This document shows positions 34,157 through 42,430 of a stretch of 43,398 nt of DNA, one piece after another. Position 1 is the first letter of the stretch. Every line of letters starts with the position of its first letter. A program made the translations under genes and the position numbers. The stretch spans positions 1 to 43,398 of the forward strand of contig JAIEQI010000197.1 in NCBI GenBank assembly GCA_019747875.1. The letters are read 5' to 3'. This DNA is from Candidatus Obscuribacterales bacterium. GTDB taxonomy: Bacteria > Cyanobacteriota > Vampirovibrionia > Obscuribacterales > Obscuribacteraceae. The notes under the pieces were generated by a model that was not told the origin of the DNA, did not search any database, and saw only the letters and a list, made by a program, of their open reading frames with translations.

Positions 34157-34525
34157 CTAAGACTATCTGCGTGTTGGCCTGAACACAGGACTTTGATTGG
34201 CCGGACTCCCCTACGTGAATGGGGGTTTGCCGCTATCAGTCGGCGTTCCCGCTCCACCACTTGGTGCCCTGTCGGACGGACTCCCCTACGTGAATGGAGG
34301 CTTGCCGCTATCAGTCGGCGTCCCGGCTCCACCTTTCTTTGAATTATCCGTTATTTCAAGATTTGGCAGCGATGAGCTGGCCGTATCTGCCTACGTGAAT
34401 CCTGAATTTCGCACAGAGCTGTTATCGCTGCTATTAGGCAGCAAACTCTGCACAAAATCCTCCATTCCTTTGGAAGGTTGAGTGTCTTTGCTTGACACTG
34501 CCTCCCTTTCTGCTTGTTCTACCAT
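34157..34525 (-). CDS. UAG-rich small ORF, candidate readthrough substrate
   Basis: ATG at 34525 with gagga seven bases upstream opens a 44-codon frame (MVEQAEREAVSSKDTQPSKG..., ending NSGFT) that meets TAG at 34391. The same frame continues with further TAGs at 34286, 34211, 34163 and 34157 and no TAA or TGA. Three TAGs follow Phe-Thr: NSGFT-TAG-ADT, KPPFT-TAG-GSP, KPPFT-TAG-GSP. The two middle segments are tandem repeats (GGAGTPTDSGKPPFT-TAG-GSP), and the four base differences between the copies inside this block are all synonymous. If UAG is sense, a polar, Ser/Gly/Pro-rich product of about 120 residues results, followed by a hairpin. The antisense frame is also open with wobble positions aligned, so synonymy alone does not prove the strand. 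It is co-directional with the LysRS-like gene 120 bp upstream. Confidence 0.6.
34199..34334. repeat. 75-bp tandem repeat containing the TAG codons
   Basis: Units at 34199-34259 and 34274-34334 have a period of 75 bp (25 codons) and differ at few positions. A third, short echo (cctacgtgaat) lies at 34390-34400 around the first TAG. In the minus frame each carries TTC-ACG-TAG. Confidence 0.85.
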
Positions 34526-34605
34526 TTTCGTTTCCTCTTTTTTATGGTCTGATCAGTTCTTAAAGAGACAACCAAACCAAGTGATTTACCCAAGACTAGG
34601 TTCGC

Positions 34606-34632
34606 TGGAATTTGTGAGCGTCACAAGATCCA
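34606..34632. terminator. Hairpin after the LysRS-like gene
   Basis: ttgtga-cgc-tcacaa on the minus strand, extended by tgga/tcca across a small internal loop, 14 bp after the stop. There is no U-tract, so it may be a partial terminator or RNA-processing site between the synthetase gene and the UAG-rich ORF. Confidence 0.4.
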
Positions 34633-34645
34633 GCCTCAACAACTT

Positions 34646-36163
34646 TTAGCCTACATCGCGAATTTCTGGTTCGGGAAGTTCTTTGACGCGAGGGAGCGGT
34701 TTCATTGTCGGGAAGGCGACAACATCGCGAATCGAAGCTGCATCAACCAGAAACATGACCAGCCGGTCTATGCCGATGCCGAGCCCCATCATTGGTGGCA
34801 TGCCATATTCCATGGCGAGCAAGAACTCGAGATCCGGTGCAGGGATTTCGTCGTGTCCCATTTCGCGCTTGCGTGCTTGAGCTTCGTAGCGGCGCTTTTG
34901 TTCTTTAGGATCATTGAGTTCGCTGCAACCGTTGGCGAGTTCTCTGCCGAATACATATAGTTCGAAGCGATCAGCGTACTCTGGACGCTCGGGATGGAGG
35001 TGCTGGCAGAAACAAACTTCTACCGGGTACTCAGTGACAAATGTCGGCTGGATCAGCGTTGCTTCTACCTTCTGTTCGAAGATTGCGTAGCTGATTTCAC
35101 CTTTCGTATCCTCATCGCTGAGTCTGACTCCCAGCTGAATAGCAACAGCGCGCATCTCGTCGGCGTTCTCGATTGCATCTACGTCTACACCGCAGACATT
35201 CTTTATGGCATCGTTCATACGAATGCGCACGAAGGGTTGTCCAAAATCAAGTTCAACACCCTGATACATCACCTTTGCGCTGCCGCAGACTTTGGTGGAG
35301 ACGTGACGCAACATGGACTCAGTCAAGTCCATGAGTTCATTGTAGTCACTGTAAGCCTGAAACAATTCAATCGAAGTAAACTCGGGATTATGCCTGGAGC
35401 TTACGCCTTCATTTCGAAAGTTCTTGCCGATTTCGTATACTCGCTCAATGCCACCTACAAGCAAGCGTCGCAAGTAAAACTCCGGAGCAATACGCAAGTG
35501 CATGTCGATGTCCAGGGCATTGTGATGCGTGACAAACGGCTTCGCTTCAGCTCCGCAGGCTTGTGTCTGCAGAATTGGTGTTTCGATTTCCAGGAAGTCG
35601 CGATCATCAAGAAAGCGACGCATCGCACTTATCGTTTGGGAGCGTTTGCGCAGAACATCTCTTGCTGCATCTCGAAGAATCAAATCGAGATGGCGATTGC
35701 GATAGCGCAGTTCCGTATCGTTCATTACCGATGGATCTTCAGGCAGCGACTGAAGAGATTTAGCTAGAATCTCCCAGCTTTCCACAAGAACGGAAGCAGG
35801 ACCATGCTTGGTGCGCACGGCGCGGCCTTTGACTCCAATGAGGTCACCGCGATCAAGCAATTTGAGCAAGCGAACCGATTCGGGATCCAGTTTAGTCTTA
35901 TCAAAGTAGAGTTGCACAGAACCAGTCGAATCAGCGAGATCGACAAAGGTCCAGGAGAAGCGCTGATGCATAATGCGCCCGCAGACTCGGACTTCCGCCT
36001 CGGCTTCCTGCCCGGCTTCCAGATACTCGTACTGCGATACCAGCTCAGCCGCCTTATGCGTGCGGTCAAACTTGCGTCCGTATGTTTGCACGCCTTCTGC
36101 GTTAAGCTCGTTCAGCTTGCGCATTTTCTGCGCTCTCAATGCATTGTTGTTTCTAATAGCCAT
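34646..36163 (-). CDS. Divergent lysyl-tRNA synthetase homologue (class II)
   Basis: A 505-residue class IIb synthetase with the LysRS layout: N-terminal OB-fold anticodon-binding domain (about residues 55-140), motif 2 FRNEGVSSRHNPEF and motif 3 GLGIGIDRLVM intact. Several near-invariant LysRS positions differ. CGAEAKPF (C203) replaces GGAxARPF, IELF (F268) replaces ELY, VCFCQ (C384, C386) replaces VSPLA, VFGRE replaces IGGRE, and ANGCSEL (C413) replaces NGFSEL. By E. coli LysRS structure these include pocket residues (Tyr280 and Phe426). In the OB fold WTFVDLAD replaces ASFVTLQD, and the preceding basic loop is shorter. Four new cysteines thus lie in or near the pocket. It is next to the CUA tRNA and the UAG-rich ORF. 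I infer a paralogue specialised for that tRNA, perhaps with another amino acid; it could still be the only LysRS of the cell. Confidence 0.9.
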   Translation of the reverse strand: MAIRNNNALRAQKMRKLNELNAEGVQTYGRKFDRTHKAAELVSQYEYLEAGQEAEAEVRVCGRIMHQRFSWTFVDLADSTGSVQLYFDKTKLDPESVRLLKLLDRGDLIGVKGRAVRTKHGPASVLVESWEILAKSLQSLPEDPSVMNDTELRYRNRHLDLILRDAARDVLRKRSQTISAMRRFLDDRDFLEIETPILQTQACGAEAKPFVTHHNALDIDMHLRIAPEFYLRRLLVGGIERVYEIGKNFRNEGVSSRHNPEFTSIELFQAYSDYNELMDLTESMLRHVSTKVCGSAKVMYQGVELDFGQPFVRIRMNDAIKNVCGVDVDAIENADEMRAVAIQLGVRLSDEDTKGEISYAIFEQKVEATLIQPTFVTEYPVEVCFCQHLHPERPEYADRFELYVFGRELANGCSELNDPKEQKRRYEAQARKREMGHDEIPAPDLEFLLAMEYGMPPMMGLGIGIDRLVMFLVDAASIRDVVAFPTMKPLPRVKELPEPEIRDVG

Positions 36164-36183
36164 GCTTCTCTTCTCGCCTGGTA

Positions 36184-36600
36184 ACTGTGCCCTGCTTACT
36201 ATTCATTCTGCGCGTCAAGCAAACACCAACGAATGCTCTGCTCCGTTTAGCTTGCTTTTGGCTTAAGAATCTAATTGAATGAACTTGTACTAGTAATAAA
36301 TATCCGAGCTGAGAGGACCTTGCCGAAAGATCCTTGTATAAGCTTACAGAATACTTGTAATCAGGGACGGCAGCAGCACCTAATTAAACACAGTCTCGCG
36401 CCCGCTGCTGCACAAATATGCAGCGAAAGGCTCGTCAGGTTTGTTCATATACTGTTTGATTTGAAAGCTATTCCCTGATGGATGCTTCAGCATAGTCGCG
36501 CATTGCATTTGGCAAACTGTAGTCAGAGCCGATGATTGGCACCCAATTCGCGCAGCGGCGGATTCTCAAATCGTTTTCAAAGCGTGCGGTCGTCTTTAGT
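36184..36600. other. Intergenic region
   Basis: About 400 bp upstream of the synthetase gene. No gene, strong hairpin or tRNA is seen. Its left end must hold the synthetase promoter, which I cannot place with confidence. Confidence 0.4.
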
Positions 36601-36987
36601 CTAGAGCGATGTAGTAGCTATTCGATCTGGCATCGAAGGCTTTATCAGCCTGACGGTGAGCGGATAGCGATATGTCTTTTCAGGATCGGCACAGACAGAA
36701 ACTATTGCGATGATCGGGAATATTAGCGATGCGATGCCGATGTATGCGAACATCAGGAGTGCAAGAGGTATGCCTAGAACGCTTACAAACAAAGCACCGG
36801 CGATAGCGGTAAGGATAATCATCGTGATTTGGAAGTTAATTGCTTCCTTTGCACTATCCTTCACGAACGGATCGTCGTTCAGCAACAATACCGCTATCGG
36901 CAAGCCGATGCTAACCACAGACCAGCTAACCAAGGCCGAAGCGTGGCAGGACGCTCTGAGGACTTTTATTGTTGTAGATTTTTGCAT
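36601..36987 (-). CDS. DUF4870-family small membrane protein
   Basis: A 128-residue protein with the DUF4870 pattern: an N-terminal helix (HASALVSWSVVSIGLPIAVLL), the conserved region DPFVKDSAKEAINFQIT, two further transmembrane helices with AYIGIASLIFPIIAIVSV, and YRYPLTVRLI near the end. Family function is unknown. Length is normal. It stands alone and ends in TAG. Confidence 0.85.
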   Translation of the reverse strand: MQKSTTIKVLRASCHASALVSWSVVSIGLPIAVLLLNDDPFVKDSAKEAINFQITMIILTAIAGALFVSVLGIPLALLMFAYIGIASLIFPIIAIVSVCADPEKTYRYPLTVRLIKPSMPDRIATTSL

Positions 36988-37164
36988 TGTTCAGTATCCC
37001 AGAAGGATTTAATAATCCAATTTTAGCCAAAGCGGACAAAACTGACCTTGATCAACTAAATCTATTTATGAATTCAAGAGAGAGGGACAGCGAACCACCG
37101 AGAAGGTAATCCCCTCTGTAGCCTTTCCCTGGAAGGATGGCAAATCATTTTCGCGCTCCTTCGC

Positions 37165-37959
37165 TTAGTCGTGTGGACCTATTTGAAATACATCCTCTCG
37201 CCACCGAACCTGTTTCACACCGTTGCAGTGATCGCGCTGCAACCAGCGGCGATGTCGTCCAATCTTCTCGATCTCATCCATGCATACATCTTCTGCCTGA
37301 ACAATCAAACTTTGAGCTTCCGCAGCTGAGATCGGAACGATAGACGTGTATGCCGAATCACCTTCGTCTTCCCACCCAATCACTTCTGTCCAAACTGAGA
37401 TCCAGTTCTGTTTGCAATCAGGGCAACTAAACACATTTACGCCAAGATGAGAGTTGAAAATCAGTTCGGCTACTCCTTGAAACTGCTGTCTTAGATCTTC
37501 GTAGAACTGTTCTGCATCGGGCGGAGAGCATCGAGCACATCCAAAGTCATGAGACATCTCTTTTTGTTCCTCGGTTTGCTGCTCCCGAACCTTCCTATAG
37601 TCTTCATGTACGGTAGTTCTAGCTCCATCTAACTCAAGCGGGATCACATGGTATTCCATTAGTAAGCCATTCGGAGCACGTAGATCGAATGTAGCCATTG
37701 GCCAAGCGCGTACATTTTGAGAAAGCAATCTAGCAATGTTTGCATTGATTATTTCAAAACCGCTGTTCTCAATTTCTTGTGTTATCACCGGCAAGGCTTC
37801 GAGGTTATCCACAACGCACTTGTATCTCAGCGAATCTCTTATGTGTTCTATGTCGAACCACATTCGAAGGCTAGGACGTTCAGCTTTGAAGATTATGTCT
37901 TCTGCCTTCTTGCGGGAGACGTAATGCTCCGCATGTACTTCATCATGCAGTCCTACCAT
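37165..37959 (-). CDS. Hypothetical protein with two CxxC pairs
   Basis: A 264-residue soluble protein with no recognised family. CARCSPPD (about residue 143) and FSCPDCKQNW (about residue 177) give two CxxC pairs about 35 residues apart, a likely zinc site. The N-terminal half is mixed alpha/beta (MWFDIEHIRDSLRYKCVVD; LLMEYHVIPLEL), and the C-terminus is charged (EIEKIGRHRRWLQRDHC). There is no signal peptide. It ends in TAA. The region 36988-37164 before it shows nothing notable. Confidence 0.65.
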   Translation of the reverse strand: MVGLHDEVHAEHYVSRKKAEDIIFKAERPSLRMWFDIEHIRDSLRYKCVVDNLEALPVITQEIENSGFEIINANIARLLSQNVRAWPMATFDLRAPNGLLMEYHVIPLELDGARTTVHEDYRKVREQQTEEQKEMSHDFGCARCSPPDAEQFYEDLRQQFQGVAELIFNSHLGVNVFSCPDCKQNWISVWTEVIGWEDEGDSAYTSIVPISAAEAQSLIVQAEDVCMDEIEKIGRHRRWLQRDHCNGVKQVRWREDVFQIGPHD

Positions 37960-38087
37960 AGATTTTTCACCGTTTCCTCATTTTCTGAACAATTCGTAAT
38001 TGCCCAAGCTGGACCATAACTTTATTGAACAACTCTGAAATTTGTTTGAAAGAAAAGTTTGGGGTTCGCGGCGCCCCTCGCAAAATA

Positions 38088-38777
38088 CTATTGCTTAAGA
38101 TGGCTAAACTTCTCATTTGAGCCAGCAACGGCGCTGATGCAGGCGGCGGTCTTTGCGATGCGGTCCCAGAGTTTGTGCTGTGATTTTGGTTGCTGCGAAC
38201 CGGACAATTGTGCCACCATCGGATCCTTCTCAAGAATTTCATTCAACGAGGGATTGCTCACGGTCAGCCAGGTCTCTTCACTCAATTGACTAGATACGAT
38301 GGCCCACTGCCCTACTTTCGGATTTTGGAAGACTCTGCGATAGGTCGGTTTATCTGCTGTAAACATGACCTGCATACCAATGTTAGGCTCAATAAGCTTT
38401 CCTTCGACGATTACACGCAGCGATTTTTTGTTGAAGGTGGAAAGATTTGTGACCGTGAATGCTCCACCTTTGATCTGAACAAGAGCGACCGCATCACGGT
38501 TCAATTCAACGCTGCCAGAAGAGGTTTTCACGTGCACCGGTTCTTTAGTAGCAACCAGGATTTCGCCTTCTTCAAGCGAGATCGTATCTGTGGATTCTTG
38601 GGTCCAGTTTGCATCATCGGATATCAGTATTATTTGATCCTTTGAAGATGACAATTCTCGGCAGACTCCATGTAGCGGTGTTGTCTGTGTAGCTGGTGTT
38701 TCTTGCGCGCATATAGCAGTACAAGTCACTACCAGGCTCACCATCAACATTGAAAGAACTGCGTTTATCCTGTTCAT
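38088..38777 (-). CDS. Secreted FecR-like protein
   Basis: A 229-residue protein from ATG 38777, which has ggaggaaag directly upstream; the frame opens 28 codons earlier but without a site. A signal peptide (AVLSMLMVSLVVTCTAICA-Q) is followed by a beta-rich region that reads like a FecR-type domain: DTISLEEGEILVATKEPVHV, SSGSVELNRDAVALVQIKGG, then LSTFNKKSLRVIVEGKLIEP. FecR domains often sense or scaffold at the envelope. Here there is no adjacent sigma factor, so signalling through one is not supported. It ends in TAG. Confidence 0.7.
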   Translation of the reverse strand: MNRINAVLSMLMVSLVVTCTAICAQETPATQTTPLHGVCRELSSSKDQIILISDDANWTQESTDTISLEEGEILVATKEPVHVKTSSGSVELNRDAVALVQIKGGAFTVTNLSTFNKKSLRVIVEGKLIEPNIGMQVMFTADKPTYRRVFQNPKVGQWAIVSSQLSEETWLTVSNPSLNEILEKDPMVAQLSGSQQPKSQHKLWDRIAKTAACISAVAGSNEKFSHLKQ

Positions 38778-39067
38778 CTTTCCTCCTCGAAGGACTTCAT
38801 TACTGTGCATGTTGAAGTTATAGCAACGCCTTGTTTCAGAGTTGCAGCGAAGTTGTTTCAAATTTGTCGCAGCCTTTGTCAGCCTGGCATTAGACGCTCC
38901 GGAGCGATTCTGATCTGATCGTCCACGCGCGCTTTTGCATCCTTTAGATCGATGTTTCGAGGACAGTGGGCCGCTTGATGCAAATCTGAAACAAACTTGA
39001 TGCAGGCATGAAACAAACGGCGGCTATAGTTCAAACATCGACCTACCGAGCAAGAGAGGATATAACA

Positions 39068-39745
39068 ATGAAACCCGCACTCGCGACTTCATTCTTTATT
39101 GGTCTGGCAATTTCCATGGGGCTTCAAATGCCTGCATGGAGTGACTGTTCAGGTGGTGCTCATCTTGGTCCCAATGTTCAAGTGTTCACGCCTCCACCAC
39201 AGGCATCGACAGCACCGGCCCCGTCTAGAGGCGCCGAAACCGCCCCGATCGTCCCGACCGACATTACAGGAACAAAGCCGTCAGTACCTGGCGCGGGGAC
39301 CACGACTGGCGAAGCTCTCGATCCGGATGAGGAAGTTCCAACAACGACCACCAAGAAAGCCTCCATGCCGAAGGACAAGAGCAACTATAAGGCAGGCGAA
39401 GGAAAAACTGTTACGAGCGATAAGACAAAAGATGGAGTCCGCACCATCACCATCAGCGGTGAGAACGGACGTTCCAGCAGAACGATCACAATCGACAAGA
39501 ATGGTGAGGCAACAGACACCACCACTTGGAAAAGAGAAGGCAAGAAACCTTTTGTAACTGAGAAGAAGTACCACATTACCTTTAACGCCGACGGTTCGCG
39601 CACCGAAGTAGAAGTCGATTCTCTCCTCGATCAGACTAGAACATACGATTCAGAAGGAAAGCTCATCGACACGAAGGTCAAAAAGCATCCGCTTCCCAAG
39701 TGGGTACAAGATGAAGTTGATACGGGTTCGGCCGTCCGTGGATAG
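39068..39745 (+). CDS. Secreted hypothetical protein
   Basis: A 225-residue protein from ATG 39068 behind gaggatataaca. The signal peptide is LATSFFIGLAISMGLQMPAW, cleaved near SDCSG. A Pro/Ala/Thr-rich low-complexity segment follows (about residues 38-90), then a hydrophilic beta-repeat region (RTITISGENGRSSRTITID, TFNADGSRTEVEVDSL, RTYDSEGKLIDTKVK) with a YD/RHS-like flavour but no full repeat. Function is unknown. It ends in TAG. Confidence 0.68.
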   Translation: MKPALATSFFIGLAISMGLQMPAWSDCSGGAHLGPNVQVFTPPPQASTAPAPSRGAETAPIVPTDITGTKPSVPGAGTTTGEALDPDEEVPTTTTKKASMPKDKSNYKAGEGKTVTSDKTKDGVRTITISGENGRSSRTITIDKNGEATDTTTWKREGKKPFVTEKKYHITFNADGSRTEVEVDSLLDQTRTYDSEGKLIDTKVKKHPLPKWVQDEVDTGSAVRG

Positions 39746-39849
39746 ACTATTGGATCTGATAGAAAATCTCTCTCGACATGCGGACGGCGACCCTCATCAT
39801 TCTTGAAACAATCCACATCTCAGACCTCACGGGTCTGACGGAACTATCG

Positions 39850-40491
39850 TCACGTCTTTTCTGGTATGAGCGTCTCGACCGGCTTCCAGTGCTGAGCCTC
39901 CAATTCAAACTGAGCGGAGCGTGCGACCGGTGCAAGACGATTCGGTAGAAACAAAGACTTTTTCACGGGAAGTTCTGCAGTTATTTCCGCAAAACACAAA
40001 TTCCGTTGACTGCATGATTGAAGTACGGCCACAACCATATCGTCAAATTCCCGCTGCAAATGCGTGGAACTCACGTTGTCCGTACAGCAAGTATAGTAAA
40101 CCGCAATCCCCTTTTTTCCTGCATGCTTTCCTGGAACAAGTGAGCGCGTCAAAATCGGACGAACGCCTCTTACAGTTCTAGATTTAAGATGCAGGTTGTT
40201 TGACGCCAGCCGCGGCACAAAGAAGTATACATACAAGAACGCAAGCACGGCCATCAAGGCTCCGAACTCATGCCAGACGATCACCGCCGCGATCAATCCA
40301 AGGACGATGCGCGCTAGCAGATCTGCTCTTGCAGCACTAATGCTTGGGGCTAGTGGATCAAGGTCATTGAAGAGTTTGTCTTCGTCAAAAAAATAATTTT
40401 CATCAGCCGATTCTGCACGCGAGCACTCTTGCGGCTCACTCAACGATTGATGAGGTGCGCAACTTTGGCAGTTGGGGTCTTCTTGGTTCAT
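39850..40491 (-). CDS. Hypothetical membrane protein
   Basis: A 213-residue protein. An N-terminal polar region with three Cys (CQSCAPHQ, QECSRAES) is followed by a hydrophobic hairpin of two transmembrane helices (LLARIVLGLIAAVIVW; LMAVLAFLYVYFFVPRL, about residues 58-95) and a soluble C-terminal domain of about 110 residues that includes YYTCCTDNVS. The last domain may be globular, but I recognise no family. It ends in TGA. Confidence 0.6.
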   Translation of the reverse strand: MNQEDPNCQSCAPHQSLSEPQECSRAESADENYFFDEDKLFNDLDPLAPSISAARADLLARIVLGLIAAVIVWHEFGALMAVLAFLYVYFFVPRLASNNLHLKSRTVRGVRPILTRSLVPGKHAGKKGIAVYYTCCTDNVSSTHLQREFDDMVVAVLQSCSQRNLCFAEITAELPVKKSLFLPNRLAPVARSAQFELEAQHWKPVETLIPEKT

Positions 40492-40869
40492 TTACGACAG
40501 AATTGAGATATTACTTTAGTGGATACGCGGCAGCTACCAACCACGTTTCATTCTCTCATAATTTGACCAACAACTGCCTGCCAACTCTGACGGATACTTG
40601 TGACGATCGCATTGCGAAGAATGCACGCAGGTTCATGACAATGCTAAAATCTCGTATCCAAAGCGATCGATGGAAAAACGACGTTAAGAAGAGAGCATAA
40701 CAGCAAATCTGGTTTTCAATAAATCGACTTTGGTAACTTCAAATTTTTATTCAGTCTAAGAGGTGGAGCAGTAAGCCGGCGGCTTCCTCGTTAGACGTTC
40801 ACACATGGTTCAAGTTCAAGAACTATAGTCCAGTTAGGATGCGTTAGAGCAACTAGTGAGGTCCTGCTC
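40492..40869. other. Intergenic region
   Basis: About 380 bp between divergent genes. A plus-strand frame of about 80 codons overlaps the neighbouring gene and shows no coding features. No hairpin or RNA gene is seen. Confidence 0.4.
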
Positions 40870-42378
40870 ATGCCTTCAGAACTGAAAGTCTTAGTCAGCG
40901 GTGCAAGCGGATACATCGGTTCCCGGCTAGTACCCAGATTGCTTGAACGCGGATACAAGGTGCGGGCGCTCTCCCGCTCATACGAAAAACTTCAAGGCTT
41001 CAGCTGGGCTTCTCATCCACGAGTGGAGATTCTGGCACAGGATTTGCTCGATCTCGAAGGACTGACCCGAGCCGCGGAAGGCTGTGACGTCGCCTACTAC
41101 CTCGTACATTCCATGAATTCGCAGCATCGTAATTTTTCGGATGCCGATCGACAAGCTGCTGAGAACATGGTGGCAGCATGCACCAAAGCAGAGTTGAGAC
41201 GCATCATCTATCTGGGAGGTCTTGGTGAGCAGGACGATGACCTCAGCGCTCACCTCAAATCACGAGCCGAAGTTGGACACATTCTGCAAAGCGGTTCTGT
41301 TCCGGTTACGGTTTTTCGCGCTGCAATGATTATCGGTTCAGGCAGTGCTTCTTTTGAGATTTTGCGATATTTAGTTGAACGCCTTCCTTTCATGATCACA
41401 CCGAAGTGGGTGCGCACGCCGTCGCAACCGATAGCAGTGCGGAACGTCTTGCACTACCTTCTCGACAGTCTCAATCACGATGAGACGACAGGGAACGTCT
41501 ATGACATTGGAGGACCCGAGATTCTCACATATCAACAACTCATGGACATTTATGCCGAAGAGGCCGGTCTAACAAGCAGACTGGTCATACCAGTCCCTTT
41601 CTTTACTCCGAGGTTAAGTTCGTACTGGATTCATTTAGTTACCCCTGTACCTTCTTATATTGCTCGCCCACTAGCCGATGGGCTGAGAAACCCGGCGGTG
41701 TGCAAAGAAGAACGTATACGCGAAGTGATACCTCAAAATCTCATTGGTTGCCGCGAAGCAATAAAGCTGGCCCTGAGCAATCTGCAGCATGAAAGGGTTG
41801 AGAGCCACTGGACTGATGCTGGAGCTATCCCCCCTTCAGAGTGGTTCTACGCCGGCGACCCGGACTGGGCTGGAGGCACCAGATATGAGGACAAGCGCTC
41901 TCTCACCATCGCCGCCACAAAGGAAGAAATCTGGCAGCCCCTTGTGCGACTGGGCGGCAAGACCGGGTGGTACTACGGTGATTGGCTGTGGAAATTGAGG
42001 GGACTTATGGACCGCCTCGTCGGCGGCGTTGGACTGTCGCGAGGGCGACGACATGGTCGAGAACTGAAGCCGGGCGATGCCCTCGACTTCTGGCGAGTGG
42101 TGGCAGTGGAGCCGAATAAAAGGCTTCTGCTGACAGCAGAGATGAAGCTTCCGGGCAAAGCCATGCTCGAATTCAAGATCGAAGAAACAGAACCAGGTCA
42201 TATCAAATTGACTCAGACCGCTAAATTCTTACCGTCCGGACTTCTCGGTCTGGCTTACTGGTGGGCAGTGACACCGCTGCACAATCTGGTGTTCGGGGGC
42301 ATGTTGAGGGGCATAGTGAGCGCAGCAGGTAGCACACGATGCAGCTCTATCGAGATGCTTGGACTAAATTCTGTTTGA
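40870..42378 (+). CDS. NAD(P)-dependent SDR (YbjT-like) with DUF2867 domain
   Basis: A 502-residue two-domain protein. The N-terminal part is an atypical extended SDR: VLVSGASGYIGSRLVPRL (Rossmann glycine motif), CDVAYYLVHSMNS, RIIYLGGLGEQ, and VFRAAMIIGSGSASFE. The C-terminal part from about residue 335 is a DUF2867 domain of the SRPBCC type (WAGGTRYEDKRSLTIAAT, WYYGDWLWKLRG, FWRVVAVEPNKRLLLTAEM, LAYWWAVTPLH). This pair is known as a common bacterial fusion; the substrate is not established. gaggt lies before the ATG. It ends in TGA. Confidence 0.9.
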   Translation: MPSELKVLVSGASGYIGSRLVPRLLERGYKVRALSRSYEKLQGFSWASHPRVEILAQDLLDLEGLTRAAEGCDVAYYLVHSMNSQHRNFSDADRQAAENMVAACTKAELRRIIYLGGLGEQDDDLSAHLKSRAEVGHILQSGSVPVTVFRAAMIIGSGSASFEILRYLVERLPFMITPKWVRTPSQPIAVRNVLHYLLDSLNHDETTGNVYDIGGPEILTYQQLMDIYAEEAGLTSRLVIPVPFFTPRLSSYWIHLVTPVPSYIARPLADGLRNPAVCKEERIREVIPQNLIGCREAIKLALSNLQHERVESHWTDAGAIPPSEWFYAGDPDWAGGTRYEDKRSLTIAATKEEIWQPLVRLGGKTGWYYGDWLWKLRGLMDRLVGGVGLSRGRRHGRELKPGDALDFWRVVAVEPNKRLLLTAEMKLPGKAMLEFKIEETEPGHIKLTQTAKFLPSGLLGLAYWWAVTPLHNLVFGGMLRGIVSAAGSTRCSSIEMLGLNSV

Positions 42379-42430
42379 ACACGAAGTGAGCCATTTACAG
42401 TAATCCCTCAACGAACTAAGACAGCGACTT

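Noticed and set aside
34197..34481. Plus-strand 94-codon frame through the 75-bp repeat
   Set aside because: It starts at TTG directly after a TGA with only a weak AGGA, and lies antisense to an ORF with ATG and a good ribosome binding site. It stays open because its wobble positions coincide with those of the minus frame. I keep it as the main alternative reading of the repeat, not as a gene.
33952..34525. Global reassignment of UAG to an amino acid
   Set aside because: At least a dozen apparently normal genes in this window end in TAG (for example at 6304, 9166, 17145, 31288 and 39745), so UAG clearly remains a stop codon in general.
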